DNA of 64,000 nt from Chiua virens (lineage: Eukaryota; Basidiomycota; Agaricomycetes; Boletales; Boletaceae), in assembly GCA_019787685.1 (NCBI GenBank), contig JAHNUO010000009.1, forward strand, positions 1,116,001-1,180,000, written 5' to 3'. A program made the position numbers and the translations under genes. Shown one piece after another: positions 43,945-54,589 of this stretch (position 1 is the stretch's first letter; each line of letters opens with the position of its first letter). The notes beneath the pieces were generated by a model. That model ran no database searches. It was given only the letters and a program-made list of their open reading frames with translations, and was not told where the DNA came from.

Positions 43945-45045
43945 GTTCTGCATGGGTGAACCCATGGGTGTCATGGCATCAACCTGTACCTGACCCATCA
44001 CAACCCATACCCACATAACCCACAGGTTCTATATCCTGTGGGTGCTTCTGATAGGTATGACAGGTAATTTGTGGTATTGTGGAATATAAGAGTGAGAATG
44101 ATTTGTAGCCCCAAAGCCATGCAAATCTCATTAGAAATGATAAGACTTGATTACTTTAAAGCTATGAATCCAATAGCCATGATGGTGATGAGATATGGTG
44201 TAAAAATGGTCCAAGAGGATAGGTAGAGAAGGAGGTGAAGTTGAGAGGTGTCAAGGCAGAAGTGCAGCCCCAAAGCCATGAATTGAGCAGCAGTGATGGC
44301 AATGAGATATGGAGGGAAAATAATCCAAGGGATAGGAGAAGGAGGCAAACTCAGGAAGTGTCAAGGCAGAAGCACAGTACCAAAGCCATGCAAAATAAAT
44401 TGAATATGATACCTTTTAATGGCTTTGAAGCCACAAATTGAATGGCTGCGATGGCAGCGAGATATGGAGAAAAATGATCCAAGGAAGGGGTGGTGACAAA
44501 GTTGAGAGGTGTTGAGCCAGAAGCACAGCACCAAAGCCATGTGAAACAGATCAAATATGTCCCTTTTGATGGCTTCGAACCCATGAATCAAACGGCTGTG
44601 ATAATTGTGAAATATGGGAGAAATTTGATCCAAGGGAGTAGGAGGAGGCAGCAAAATTAAGAGGTGTTGAGCCAAAAGTGCAGCCCCAAAGCCATGTGAA
44701 ATGGATAAAATATGATCCCTTTTAATGGCTTTGAAGCCACAAATTGAACGGCTGCAATGGTGATGAGATATGGGGGAAAAATGATCCAAGGGGGTAGAAG
44801 AAGAAGGCAATGAAGTCAAAAGGTGTTGAGCCAGAAGTGCAGCACCAAAGCCATGTGAAATGGATCAAATGTAATCCATTTTAGTGGCTTTGAAGCCATA
44901 CATCAAATGGTGGCCATGGTGATAAGATCTAAGGCCTTGAGGTAAGGTGTGCAGGTATTGGTCTGGGTCTATGGGTCCATATGTAGTAACCTGCACCTGC
45001 AGACACCATACCCACAACCCATCACAGGTGACCCATACCTGTGCT
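43945..45045. mobile_element. Candidate element with GGGT-rich arms around a satellite
   Basis: Left arm 43945-44060 (ATGGGTGAACCCATGGG, CCCATACCCACA, CCTGTGGGTGC). Right arm 44935-45045 (GTGCAGGTATTGG, TCTATGGGTCC, CCATACCCACAACCC). Between them lies a ~157-bp tandem satellite. The same architecture (GGGT-rich ends, ~160-bp internal tandem repeats) is seen at 4919-5837. Exact termini and target duplications were not resolved. Confidence 0.4.
44105..44930 (+). repeat. ~155-bp tandem satellite, five to six units
   Basis: The landmark CAAAGCCATG recurs near 44112, 44271, 44382, 44532, 44689 and 44847 (steps of about 159, 111, 150, 157, 158). Each unit also holds a GATATGG...ATGATCCAAGG block. 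The step of 111 marks a shortened unit. Minus-strand open frames here (for example 44361-44819) arise from the repeat and are not genes. Confidence 0.75.
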
Positions 45046-46211
45046 GATCTTTACTAGTAATATTACATATGTACATTATATTGCAAAATTGTCTATTACC
45101 ATAGAATTTACAAAGTGAACCTATGATAATTACTGCATTTTCATGTAACACTCTAACAGGATTAGCTCCTCCCTAACCCAGCAAAACTACAATATACCAT
45201 ACAACCACAGTGGCTCAAAGACCATAGCAAGCCAAAGAGCAACAAGAGTCCCAACAGCATGAAGAGAATGTGATCATCTGGTGTTGTAAATTGGTGATTG
45301 CTTGAGCAACTTGGACTTGAGGCTCTTCATAGCCAGAAAGTGAATTCCTTAATAAATATACCTTGTATGGTAGGACAACTTGAATAAGGGCTTACCTGGC
45401 TCTGTAACCCTTGTCCTCACTCCAAATGTGTCAGATCTCACAGGCCCTGCTCTAATTTGACCCTGTCGTGAACTCCTGTGTGGAGCATGAGAAGTTACTA
45501 GGCTGTCAGTGTGTCAAGTATGATTTACTCACAGCCTGATACTTCAAGTTGGGCTGGGACACCAAGCATTAGAGCAGTGGAGGGGAGAACTATGGTCCTA
45601 GCCCAATCAGTTATGCAAAGCATGATTTTGCTTTGTTAAACTTGACCCCCAGAATGTCATTAATGATGGGCTTTACCTCGGCAATCATTTCATCAGACCT
45701 TAATACAGGGCATGTTAGCAACTGAGCATGTTTGTCTGCACCAATAGATGAGATATTATTGTCATTCAATATAAACTGAGGTTTTGTATTGCCTGGGCAT
45801 CATGTACTTTGGTGGCCCTTTTGTTCAGAACTTTTTTGATGTCCCAAATGCTTACCCTGCAGCAGCACAGTACACCAGGGTGACAAAATAGATCTGTGGC
45901 CTTGAACGCTATGTCTTTAGTTTCTGCATGGCAGAGCTCATCTGCTTTTTCTCTGATTTTAGCAAGATCTTGGTCACTGAATAATTTCCATGTATACAGT
46001 CTCTTGGGGGCAGATACAAGGTGTGCTGTAAGAATGTCTTTGAGGGCCACAAGTTCATCAATATTGCCAAAGCATAAGGGTTGGGCTTGATGTTGAATGC
46101 AAAGTCAAGGACATGTGCACCTGGAAGAGTGCTACCACAATGGCCACTGATGGACAACACACTTGCTCCCATTGTGTTCCAACTGCAAGTTCTTAACTTG
46201 ATACTTGGTAC
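45046..46211 (-). other. Unassigned DNA with a minus-strand ORF relic
   Basis: 45046-45640 shows nothing. From 46200 leftward to about 45640 the minus strand reads as a gene-like piece in two frames (NTMGASVLSISGHCGST, then LVALKDILTAHLVSAPKRLY and KLFSDQDLAKIREKADEL; 45766-46050 open, 94 codons), interrupted by a frameshift. The composition is protein-like but I do not recognise the family. It lies just outside the left inverted repeat of the 46.2-51.6 kb element and may be the gene into which that element inserted. Confidence 0.35.
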
Positions 46212-46325
46212 TAGACTTGTGACCAGCCGTCTAAAAGAGGCAACTGCGCAAGCCGTCAATAGATGGACTGGTAAAACTCGTAAGACCCTAAGGGGAGTGA
46301 GCAGCTTCCCAGGATAACATGACTT
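46212..46325 (+). repeat. Left inverted repeat of the helicase element
   Basis: TAGACTTGTGACC to GGATAACATGACTTT. Mirrored at 51463-51577. Both arms could be read as TSRLKEATAQA followed by GKTxKTLRG toward the interior gene, so they may be shared 5' regions as well as ends. Confidence 0.75.
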
Positions 46326-46499
46326 TCTATGTACTGTTTTGGACCTTTCATCTGATAAGATACACCGGTCTGAGCTTCCCGAATGATAAGGTGTTATCAA
46401 TATCTTAGATATCTCATTTCTGCTAAGTCCCTTGTTAAGTCCCCTCAGGCTGTAACCTCGTTGATATTGCTCTCATCACACACGAACCTACATCATAGA

Positions 46500-49023
46500 C
46501 CCTAACGATGGCGATACAGATGGGACTGGCTCCTGTTACACTCATGACAAATGGCTCCAAATGGCCTTGAAAACCATCCGAGATGGCCGCATCTCCCTGC
46601 TAGACTTTATCCTACACGTGCTTCGGTCAGGCAACAATGAATTCAAGACATATCGAGCACACTTTTTCACAAATCCCTCTGGAAAGCTTACAGAACTACT
46701 GGATCACATCCTCAAAGACAAACATGGACGACCGATTGTTCTATCCTGGATGGAACCATGAGCGATCACACTTGTGTCAGACAAGGTTTCAAAGGAGATG
46801 GACAATATGAAGACTGCCCTTGCATGGACAATCAATACTACCACCCCCAAGAACCTCTTGACATGGATTATTGACACATCTATTGGCCCGGTTGTTGAAA
46901 GCACTGCCCAACCCTTGGCCCCTCTTGCATGTTGCCACAGAAACAACGCATGAAAGAGAAAAAGACTGTACTACAGTACAACTTACACATGTCTTCTTTG
47001 CTTAGAAACTGAATAATATACTGATTTTTCCAAGGCATGCAATGTCATTGTGACCCAACTGGCCAAGGAACGATTGCAACTCAGTCAATACTTTGCCATT
47101 CCCTTCACACTCTTCCTATGGACGAACGGAGTATCACGCCAGACAATAGAAGCCCTGTACAAATGTGGCCTTTGCACATCATTCACATCACTCACTAAGT
47201 TGCTGGATCAGCTTGCATCCCAGAGCCTCAAACATGCTCATCATATCGCTCGTGGCTTCCATGTGCTCTGCTGGGACAGCATAAATATCAAGATGTCTAC
47301 TTTTGTTGAGCAACGAGATTCTGTACCAGCGAAAGTCCAGTCTGGCACGTTTGCAATCCTCTATGAAATCTGTAATGCAAACCCTACCGACATGAAACTC
47401 TTTCCAATGCTGGAAAGGGCCCGACATGCATCTGATCTAACATACAATGCCAATATATGACTAACAACTGAGCAATGGGCCTCATTTTGTCATCAGATCT
47501 GACTTCACATTGTCGATATTCTACTCACATGTTGCCCATCCTTCAAGATGTACCAGCGACCTGATGACCTGACTCTTTGCCATCCTGAACATTGAAAAAT
47601 GCCAAATGGACATTGCACAAAACAATTCCCATTGCATACCTCGACAATTGATGAGAGCTCAATTTCAGGCAACATCGCAGTCGCTAACAATGTTTATATC
47701 AATCAGCTCAAGATGACCCACGAGGAACTGGCCAACCAAGCAGTTCCTAGCCTCAATGACCAGTCGACAAATGTGTGAATCCGAGGTGCCAAAGCCTTAT
47801 GATCAAAGGACAACAATACCTTCACCTGACTTCAATTCCTTCAGCTCGGATTTGGTCTCTTTCACCTCACAATGAACCTGATCTGGGCGCTTCTGCATGT
47901 CCATCGTGGTTCTATTCACCAGATTGGATCCCTCTCATACTTCTTTGCTCTCCTCAACTGGACTCGACTTGGATGCAAGCACCCTGACTATCACACCCTT
48001 TTGTCCACTCTGCTTCAAATCCTTCATGGGATCATTCTCGATGCTTGGAAAGTCGAGTGTGGACACTCATCTCTCACTGCCTTCGAACTCTCGAATCCAT
48101 CCACAGAAGACTTGATTTGAATTGCTGACCAGATCATCCTCAAACATGCTAGCCCACCTCCCAAACCCACAGAATCAGAAGATCTCGCTCACTACAATCT
48201 ATCCCTCTTGACACGCAATCTTCGCTATGTTTTGGAACTTACCAAGGCCATTCCGACAGGAGATTTTGGTTGCGTCAAGGATATGCTTGGTAATCTCATG
48301 ACAATCTTCCGTGGTGCCGGTTCAAACAATTACTCGACAGAGATCCTACATTGGATATACAACATGAAGAATGTATGGATACCACAGTTTGTGTGAGTTC
48401 AAGCTGAAGTATTCAGAATCATCAGCATCACATTACTATGTCACGACACAGGGACATCATGCGTGACAACATGCTTGTCAATCCAAGCGGTCTCAAAGGT
48501 CATTGGATGCCAATTGATTTGAACATTGAACATCATATCAAGTTTCTTAAGGTCAGAATTCACATTCAGATGGTACTCATGCATATATGGTGTTTACTGA
48601 GAATTTACAGCTTTTTTACACAGCGAAGGGAATTCATGCCTCATGGGACCGTCTGGCAGACATCTCGGCATCCATTGATCTCCTCCAGAATGTTCGCAAA
48701 TGGGTCAGTCAAGCTTTCAAAACCGCTTACTCTGGGACCACACACATGACACCCGACGTCTCTTCAGCCATCCGCAGAGTGGCACTTGAAATCAGCAAGC
48801 TCGAACTCCACAAGATTAATCCTGATCACGATGAGAACAATTCTTTGAAGCCCGTCATCAACACAATTGCTATCGGTGAGCGAAAACTCAAGGCTTCGTC
48901 GCTCACTACATTCAACCAGAAGGTCCAAGGAATGATGGCTAGAATGGCTTTTGATGTCAAGGAAGATGGGCTACCTCCAGCTGTGTTTGATCTCTCAGAC
49001 TCAAGCAAAAACCACCATGACTG
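46500..49023 (+). pseudogene. DUF6589-like gene, decayed
   Basis: Protein-like segments run in order. N-terminal: MALKTIRDGRISLLDFIL and FFTNPSGKLTELLDHIL near 46560. Central: LFLWTNGVSRQTIEALYKCG and GFHVLCWDSINIKMS near 47110-47300, followed by FVEQRDSVPAKVQSGTFA. Then a conserved block NLIWALLHVHRGSIHQIG and HPDYHTLLSTLLQILHG near 47880-48030. C-terminal: HWMPIDLNIEHHIKFLK, FYTAKGIHASWDRLADIS and KLKASSLTTFNQKV near 48500-48930. This order fits the large DUF6589 proteins that are numerous in Agaricomycetes (from memory). Several TGA/TAG stops and shifts interrupt it; some gaps may be introns. The role in families of this type is unknown; the context suggests a transposase-like or mobility protein. 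The 'CWDSINI' Asp could be catalytic, which is speculation. Confidence 0.65.
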
Positions 49024-49071
49024 ATTAGACTTGAAGATGCATTATCACACTGTGGGCCTATACATCATGTA

Positions 49072-51460
49072 CTAAGTAGAAAAGCTCTCGGGGGTTGCTA
49101 TTGTCATAAACTTGAATGAAAATGTACCCATGCCAGCTGTAGCCTGGGCGTCCTTTACTTGTTGTTGTTTTGCCAGACGTTCACAGGTGTTCGACTTGGA
49201 TGGTCCACTTGGTTGCTCGGTCGGCTTGAATTCTGCGATGACATCATCAAAAAGTTTCTCTCCAAAGCGCTTGGACCAATCTTGTGTTTCTCCAAGAAGT
49301 TTGACAAGATCATCAAGTGATTGCAGCTTTGTCGGATGCATCTTGCTAACCAGTTTGAGAGCATCATCGTTGATGATCCATGTGATCAGATAGAAGAGAT
49401 CATCTTGGTGAGCTTTTTCACGCCATTCTTCGAGTTGTTTTAGCAGTTCCTTTCGTTCTTTGCAGGGGGTGAAATTGATTTTGTGTTCGCTGTGTTGCTT
49501 TCAACTCCAAGTTGCTTTCAATGTTTTGATTTTCAATGGACTTGCTTGTGGTCAATGGGTCATAGTGGAACAAAGCAGAAAGATTGAAGGATGAACCGTC
49601 GTGCCGGTCACAGCACCATTGAGCGGTAAATTGAGATGCTATAAGAAAGTGTGATTAGTATACATGCGTCAGTCAAATCCCTATAGCCAGTCACCCTCTG
49701 GCAAGTTATCGCCAAGATACTTTGCAAAGAACTCCCTAAGACAGGTCTTGAACTGGACAAACTGGAGGGAGGCTATGCTCGTCCGATCCGGCTTCAATGA
49801 GTTTGCTTTCACCAACCTGACATATGGTTTGTCTCGATCTGTGTTAGATGCGCCACCAACAGCACCTCTGAGATCAAGTTCAAGGGCCCATGTCTTAACC
49901 ACAGCCAGAAACAACCCAGTTGAATCGGAATCACGAGCTGCTTGTCCAGCTCATTGGATCATCTCAGCCATGTTCTTGCATATTCTGTACTGAATGACGA
50001 CCTGAATACCTTGTATATCAAGTCCGTATTATACATATTAGTGAGGACTCATTTAATTTTGTGTCTTACTACAGTTGCAGCACCTGCCATTGCATGAAGA
50101 ATCCGACATGTTCCATTTGGATTCGAGAAGTCCTCAAAAGTCTGCTGGAGGTACTCGACGGACATGGTGGAATGGTAATGTTTGACTACACCATGATTTT
50201 CAAGACCATGAGGAAGGTTTGCATCCATGAATTCTGCCACGTCTGTTGCATCCTGTTTTGAGTCGTGAAAGTTGAGTGTCTTCGGGATTACCGAAGCTGA
50301 TGTTGATGCAATCAGAAAGCGAAAATTTTCGAAGTTTCAAAGGCTTCCAATGATTGGTAGGGTTGCATACATGATATTAGGATGATTCGTTGAGAGTTGC
50401 AATTCTAGTACATCGGGTGATATGGCAAATTGTTGTTTGATTGCAGCGAGAACACGGTCTGGGAGTGTGGCGGATAAAATTTGGATTGGTGTGTGCCTCT
50501 TGGGAGAAAAACATGAAGTGATCCAAGTTTTCCATATGCTGGGCAAAATGGGTCCTCACCGTAATGGGACAGTCCAGCTGACTAAATGTTGTGTGCTTCG
50601 TCGACATGAACATGGGTAATCTTCTGAGTGAAGGAATGGTTCTCGTGCAAGAGTCGAGCAAGACTGAGAGAAATGGCCATTGAATTGTCCAAGTTGCTCT
50701 GGCGAAACAATCAAGTGTTTGTAGACACCTTTCTGGATGTTCTTTCACCAAGCATCAGCACATGGAGAGGTAGGCACTGTCTAGACAGATGCTGTAGCTT
50801 ACCTCCCAAATGCTTTTATCGTTTGGTGTGTCTTCATTAATTGCGATCGTCTTGATTCCAAAACACTCGCTCTTGAGTACCTGATGACCACCATGACAAT
50901 GTACATTAGGTAGACCTGTAATAGTAGCACTTACCTGAGTTGTTTGGAGGCGCTTCAACAGAGATATGATGATGGAAATTGATTCCGGATGAAGGAGAAT
51001 GGGAATCAATAGACAAAGTGTCTTCCCAGAGCCTGTACCTGTGATGATGACAGAGTCCTGGCAACGTAGCATCAGCAAGGGATGCTCGGAGCTGAAAAAC
51101 ACATGGAACGACGTGCCCATCAGTGAGGATTGATACAATAAGGCATGCTTGCATCGCGTCAAGTTTCTCTTCATTCAAGTTCAAAGTCACAATAAACTCA
51201 TGTGGCAAGTGATCGCTAATTGATGCTGAAGCAAGCTGAGTCAATATCTCCAATGGAGCGCGATGTACCAGCTCAACAAGTGTTGTGATGACGGACTTTG
51301 GATCCATGGAGTCTGGATTCAAGAGAAACAAGTTGTATTTGTTGCATCCTCTTCACAGTGCTCGAGTCGAGTATCAAAGTTATTTTCGATCGAACGAATC
51401 CAATATTAAATCTAATGTCAAATTGAATTTCATTGGGGAAACTTGCATTATCTGATTGAC
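49072..51460 (-). pseudogene. RecQ-type DEAH-box DNA helicase, decayed
   Basis: Superfamily 2 helicase motifs in order on the minus strand: QDSVIITGTGSGKTL (Walker A, 51019-51050); SLLKRLQTTQ (Ia), then a 54-bp GT-AG intron (50881-50934), then FGIKTIAINEDTPND; HLIVSPEQLGQFNGHF near 50690; HVDEAHNI (DEAH at 50591-50602); ILSATLPDRV near 50465; STNHPNIMYATLPI; KHYHSTMSVEYLQQTFEDF and CRILHA near 50100-50190; VIQYRICKNMAEMIQ followed by AGQAARDSDSTGLFL near 49950 (the arginine-finger glycine/arginine block reads AGQAAR, so a key Arg may be lost). The C-terminal tail (49072-49400) is Lys-rich with FDDVIAEFKPTEQPSG. Frameshifts and stops break it. RecQ helicases unwind DNA 3' to 5'; this subfamily is expanded in basidiomycetes. 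Confidence 0.8.
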
Positions 51461-51462
51461 TC

Positions 51463-51577
51463 AAAGTCACATTATCCTGGGAAGCTGCTCACCCCCTTAG
51501 GGTCTTACAAGTTTTACCAGTCTGTCTATCAATGGCTTGCGCAGTTGCCTCTTTTAGACGGCTGGTCACAAGTCTAA
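51463..51577 (-). repeat. Right inverted repeat of the helicase element
   Basis: Reverse complement of 46212-46325 with a few differences, two of which (CG against CA or TG) look like CpG transitions. Confidence 0.75.
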
Positions 51578-51584
51578 CTGGGTA

Positions 51585-53055
51585 CAGTGAGCAACAAAAC
51601 TGTTGCAATGCCTGAACGCAATACAGTGTGCGAAGTGCACTCCTAACACAAGAAAGAATCTAACCATGCTATAGTGAGATAAGATGTAGTATATACTCCT
51701 GGCTATAGAATGTCTCCCTAGGTCATGTGATTTGGATCAGTGGCTGTGGAGATAATTCCATTTTAAATCACTCTTGTCATTGCAACAGTTTTGTTGCTGA
51801 TCTACTAGTAGATAGAAGTCATATGTTACAATAAAACAGTTCAATATGATGTAAACACAGCCAAACATCATCGCCTTTACCACATTTCATTGTGAAATTC
51901 CTTTTCATTGATTAAATCAACCAGATCATTGCTTTCTTGAAATTGGGTCAATCAACCTGCCAGAGAACACTCTCACAATCTTTCCAAAGTCTCTGATGGG
52001 CATTCATCCATCATTTCTCCTACCAACATGTACTATACTGTGTGATTACTTGATACTAGAAAGGCTGGAAATGCTGTCCAGGCATTAAAACTCTTCAATA
52101 TATAAAGAACTATCCTATATCCTCTCAAACTGTCTGCTGTCACTTGAAAAAAGCTGGCATGGAAGCTGTGGCAAATCAAAAAACATCCACTTCTCTCCAA
52201 GCATCATAGGAGAGAAAGACTAGATTTTGCTTTAAGCCATAGATTTGGACTGTGGAGGATTAGAAATATGTTATATGGTTACATGAGACCAGATGGTTGG
52301 AAATAGGCTTGGAAAAGAGCAGGGGGAGCCTCAGTGATAGAACTATACAGGGTTTGGAGAAGGATTAGTGCTAATATGGGGTTGTACAACTTGGAAAGAG
52401 GTTGGAGCACCTTGGAAAATTGATGGTAAAGATGATCCAGGATTGTCCTTGACATCTTGGAGAGTTTTAATGACCTGGACAGCATTTCCAGCCTTTCTAG
52501 TATCAAGTAATCACACAGTATAGTACATGTTGGTAGGAGAAGTAATGGATGAATGCCCATCAGAGGCTTTGCAAAGATTGTGACAGTGTTCTATATGAAT
52601 ATGACTAATGGTAAAGTGATTGAAGCCAGTGAAAACAAAACTCTGGCAGGTTAATTGACCCAATTTCAAGAAAGCAATGATCTGGTTGGTTTAATCAATG
52701 AAAAGGGATTTCACAATTAAATGTGGTAAAGGTGATAATATTTGGCTGTGTGTACATCATATTGAACTGTTTATGCATCATATGACCTATTGCTGGCATA
52801 ATACCTTATTGTAACATATGACTTCTATATACTAGTAGATTAGCAACAAAACTGTTGCAATGACAAGAGTGGTTTAAAATGGAATTATCTCCACAGCCAC
52901 TAATCCAAATCACATGACCTAGGGAGACATTCTATGGCCAGGAGTATATACTACATCTTATCTCACTATAGCATGGTTAGATTCTTTCTTGTGTTAGCAG
53001 TGCGCTTTGCGCACTGTATTGCTTTCAGGCATTGCAATAGTTTTGTTGCTCACTG
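51585..53055. mobile_element. Fold-back Tc1/mariner element (long palindrome)
   Basis: TA-flanked (51583-51584, 53056-53057) with ends CAGTGAGCAACAAAACTG on both sides. The left arm (51585 to about 52091) and right arm (about 52461-53055) are inverted copies of each other: terminal region, leader and the N-terminal transposase part (RKAGNAVQALKLFN). The ~370-bp centre is unique and continues the transposase on the plus strand in broken frames: KKHPLLSKHHRREKLDFALSH, then EDWKYVIWLHETR (family SDET changed to HET), then SLSDRTIQG. The element is thus a truncated Tc1 copy flanked by an inverted duplication of its own 5' third. RNA across it would form a hairpin of over 450 bp. Arms differ by scattered transitions. 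Confidence 0.8.
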
Positions 53056-53057
53056 TA

Positions 53058-54315
53058 GATCCTGTCCAATTGTAAATGGTGAATTCAGGGTTTTGGTCAG
53101 GAAGTCACTGGGCAGGTTTGGTGCATGCATAAAAAATGGCTGGCTTATTCAGCCCACTGCTTGATCCACTCACACAACAAGGCATCACAACAAGCAAATA
53201 TGGAAATAAAAGCATGTCTTTTTCACCAGGTACCCTCATAGTAGTATAGCTACACGAAGAAACTTTACTGAAATACATCTCACTTATTCAGAGCTTTTGA
53301 GTCCCAGCCTTTTTATGATCAATATCAAGATGCCCCCTTGGGTCTTTTCCATCTTTTTTACCCTAGTTTTAACATGGAATGCCTCAGATTCCATCATAGT
53401 TTTAACCTAGGATGCCCCAAACTCAACTTAAACTTCAAGCCTTTTGAAACCTACTTCAGTGAGGGCTATTTGTGTGCCCCCTGGCTGAAGTTGACTTGTG
53501 CATTCTGGATCTCTAGCAGAGGGTCCAAGCCCATCGAGAGTGTCCTGAGGCATAAGCTAATTGCTGGACAAATTTACTGGCATAGTATTAGGACAGGTTG
53601 AACGTTGAGATATCACAGAAGGGGTATCACAGGTTTTCAGGGAGGTCCTGGGTGTTCATCACTACTTTTATCAAAACAATCAGATTCAGCAGTTGTATCA
53701 AATTCAGTACACAAATCCCATCCATCAGCAAAAGGATCATAGTGTTGTTGTGTGCCATGATAGTTGGACCACCTTTCTATGTAATTATTGAAACCAATGG
53801 GGGTGTAGATTTAGAATCCATTTTCTTCTTCCTAATAGAACACATTGGTGCCTTTTTCCTAGGAGTCCTGCCAGCTTTTGCTTTCTGAATGCATTTATCT
53901 CTCTTCTGTTTTTCTTTGGGCAAAACTCTGAAAATTTCAAACTCATAATTTTTGCTTCAGACCACATTGTATATATTATACGAGTCATATGGTACCATTT
54001 TTGTTGAATTCCAATGAGTTGTTGAGGCACTATGGATGCCCAAAAGTGAGGTATATATATATATTCACATTTTTCATATAATGGCCAACCCATGTGAAAA
54101 AGACAGTAATATTAGTCTTGTCAATGGTATCTCAGGCTTTCACACAAGGTCCAAGCATGGTGTTTGCCACCATCAGGTAGTGCTTCCCAATTTTTGAGAA
54201 CATTTTTATGTAATTGAAATGTATTTTAACATATTATATTTACAATTCCATTGTGAGATTTATAATATATTTTATTTTTGGACATGTCAAAATATTTCTC
54301 ACAGGTATAACTGTT
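53058..54315. other. No gene recognised
   Basis: AT-rich DNA with frames of up to 102 codons (53598-53888 plus; 53785-54093 minus). The minus frame has Lys/Arg-rich stretches (REINAFRKQKLAGLLGK) that might be a transposase N-terminal relic, but no motif is firm. Confidence 0.3.
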
Positions 54316-54318
54316 GTG

Positions 54319-54405
54319 GGAAATTCTAAGAGGGACAGAAGATTATCTTATCTTGGACCTTTTGGGTAGCAGAACAAATTATCTTCTGTCCCCCTTAGAA
54401 TTTCC
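54319..54405. repeat. 25-bp inverted repeat, hairpin-forming
   Basis: GGAAATTCTAAGAGGGACAG and the five following bases (54319-54343) pair with 54381-54405 with one mismatch, around a 37-bp loop. May be the two ends of a tiny or collapsed element, or a transcript hairpin. Confidence 0.6.
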
Positions 54406-54589
54406 GACCAAGCTCGCATGGCAATATGACTATTGTCTCCATTTTTGGACTATTCTGACGCTTAGATTTAGCTTAGTCACATGATAAGTCCTTGGTGCTT
54501 AAATAATTCATTACAGCTGCTCAGCTAACGTCAGCCCTTCAGCATTATTGAATTATTGATCAATAATTACTTTCCACATTGCTATGGAG

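Larger units (their letters stand above)
46212..51577. mobile_element. Candidate two-gene DNA transposon (DUF6589-like + RecQ helicase)
   Basis: A 5.4-kb segment bounded by inverted repeats of about 115 bp (46212-46325 and 51463-51577, over 90% matching by eye, starting TAGACTTGTGACC on each inward strand). Inside are two convergent genes that fill it: a DUF6589-like gene (plus, ending near 49023) and a RecQ-type helicase (minus, ending at 49072), stops about 50 bp apart. CpG is higher than in the surroundings. Both genes carry stops. A shrunken relative with both gene ends joined lies at 54590-55850, showing that the gene pair is a recurrent unit. The target duplication is not resolved because a fold-back Tc1 element sits 6 bp beyond the right end. 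Confidence 0.55.

Noticed and set aside
44361..44819. 152-codon minus-strand frame with His/Ser/Leu repeats
   Set aside because: It follows the ~155-bp tandem repeat exactly and has no independent support.
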